A stretch of 64,000 nt of DNA. Origin: Tricholoma matsutake (lineage: Eukaryota > Basidiomycota > Agaricomycetes > Agaricales > Tricholomataceae). Below are positions 63,721 through 64,000 of this stretch, piece after piece. The notes below the pieces were generated by a model. That model worked only from the letters and a program-made list of their open reading frames with translations, was not told the origin of the DNA and did no database searches. Every line of letters begins with the position of its first letter. Positions within the stretch are counted from its first letter, which is position 1. The stretch is from positions 3,596,001 through 3,660,000 of the forward strand of contig AP026550.1 in the NCBI GenBank assembly GCA_026075535.2, read 5' to 3'. The position numbers and the translations under genes are program-made.

Positions 63721-64000
63721 CTTAAAATTAGGCGATCACCCTTGGCTGCCTTGGGAACCCTTTGTCACGTTCTCGAAGCCTAATGCAACTAAAAAGTGCA
63801 TTGATGTCAGCCATGGGAAGGGTTGCGCCTGCCGCAAAAACCGCTCTTACGCAGCAAGGTCAGGGAGGCAGGCATTGGATAGATTCAACCAAAGAGCTCA
63901 CCATTTGCTGGAGGCAACCAGACTAAAAAATGAACTTTATCCAAATCACGCGCACGAAAAAAATTGCACATGGCATCGACCGGAAGATCCTTCGGCTGAG
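63721..64000. other. Right edge, upstream part of the HNH-like gene
   Basis: No clear exon recognised. It may hold the 5' part of the gene at 63127-63720. Confidence 0.4.

Noticed and set aside
1..64000. tRNA, rRNA genes and CRISPR arrays
   Set aside because: No tRNA arm patterns, rRNA blocks or regularly spaced direct repeats were recognised. The tandem arrays lack spacer structure, and the sequence is eukaryotic.

Overview
The window looks like nuclear DNA of a basidiomycete fungus, most likely an Agaricomycete. Genes have short GT-AG introns of about 50-60 nt with CTAAC-like branch sites. The host gene families (DUF6534, DUF6698, F-box/LRR, HNH) and the mixture of Gypsy, Copia, LINE and hAT elements are typical of that group. 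Family names come from recognising the sequence, since no search could be run.

Positions 1-48865 are almost entirely nested transposable elements. A partial minus-strand Gypsy element fills 1-3835. A second minus-strand Gypsy element (A, about 4035-35865) is split by Copia-1 (5069-33622), which has a perfect 5-bp target-site duplication (TSD). Copia-1 is itself split twice. The first interruption is a 5.7-kb inverted-repeat block (6434-12112), which contains a 2.46-kb TIR element (9566-12023), which in turn contains a solo LTR (10197-10893). The second interruption (about 13441-31386) holds Gypsy G, a Gypsy element F inserted in G's gag, a solo LTR of F's family inserted in F's integrase, and a degraded hAT transposase gene. 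An inversion split both G and F. A LINE (37986-48852) with a 13-bp TSD and poly(A) end is interrupted by Copia-2 (42553-48512), whose 3' LTR carries a 325-bp hAT-type MITE.

Nearly all stop codons that break the element genes are TGA where Arg (CGA) is expected. Catalytic Asp codons are lost at CpG as well. This is the mark of C-to-T mutation at CpG (RIP-like or methylation deamination) acting on repeats. The most unusual feature is a spliced antisense gene, Zn2Cys6-like, lying downstream of Gypsy pol (21438-22421). A second, related copy lies at 14356-15874.

From about 48866 to 64000 the sequence is gene-bearing. It holds a multi-exon DUF6534 membrane-protein gene (49643-51463, -), an F-box/LRR-like gene (53012-53960, -), a roughly 190-bp tandem repeat array (55049-56280), a DUF6698 gene (56493-57970, -) divergent from an uncharacterised cysteine-bearing gene P1 (58147-59088, +), a roughly 300-bp tandem repeat (59925-60600), a P1 paralogue P2 (61614-62576, +), and an HNH-type gene fragment at the right edge (63127-63720, -).
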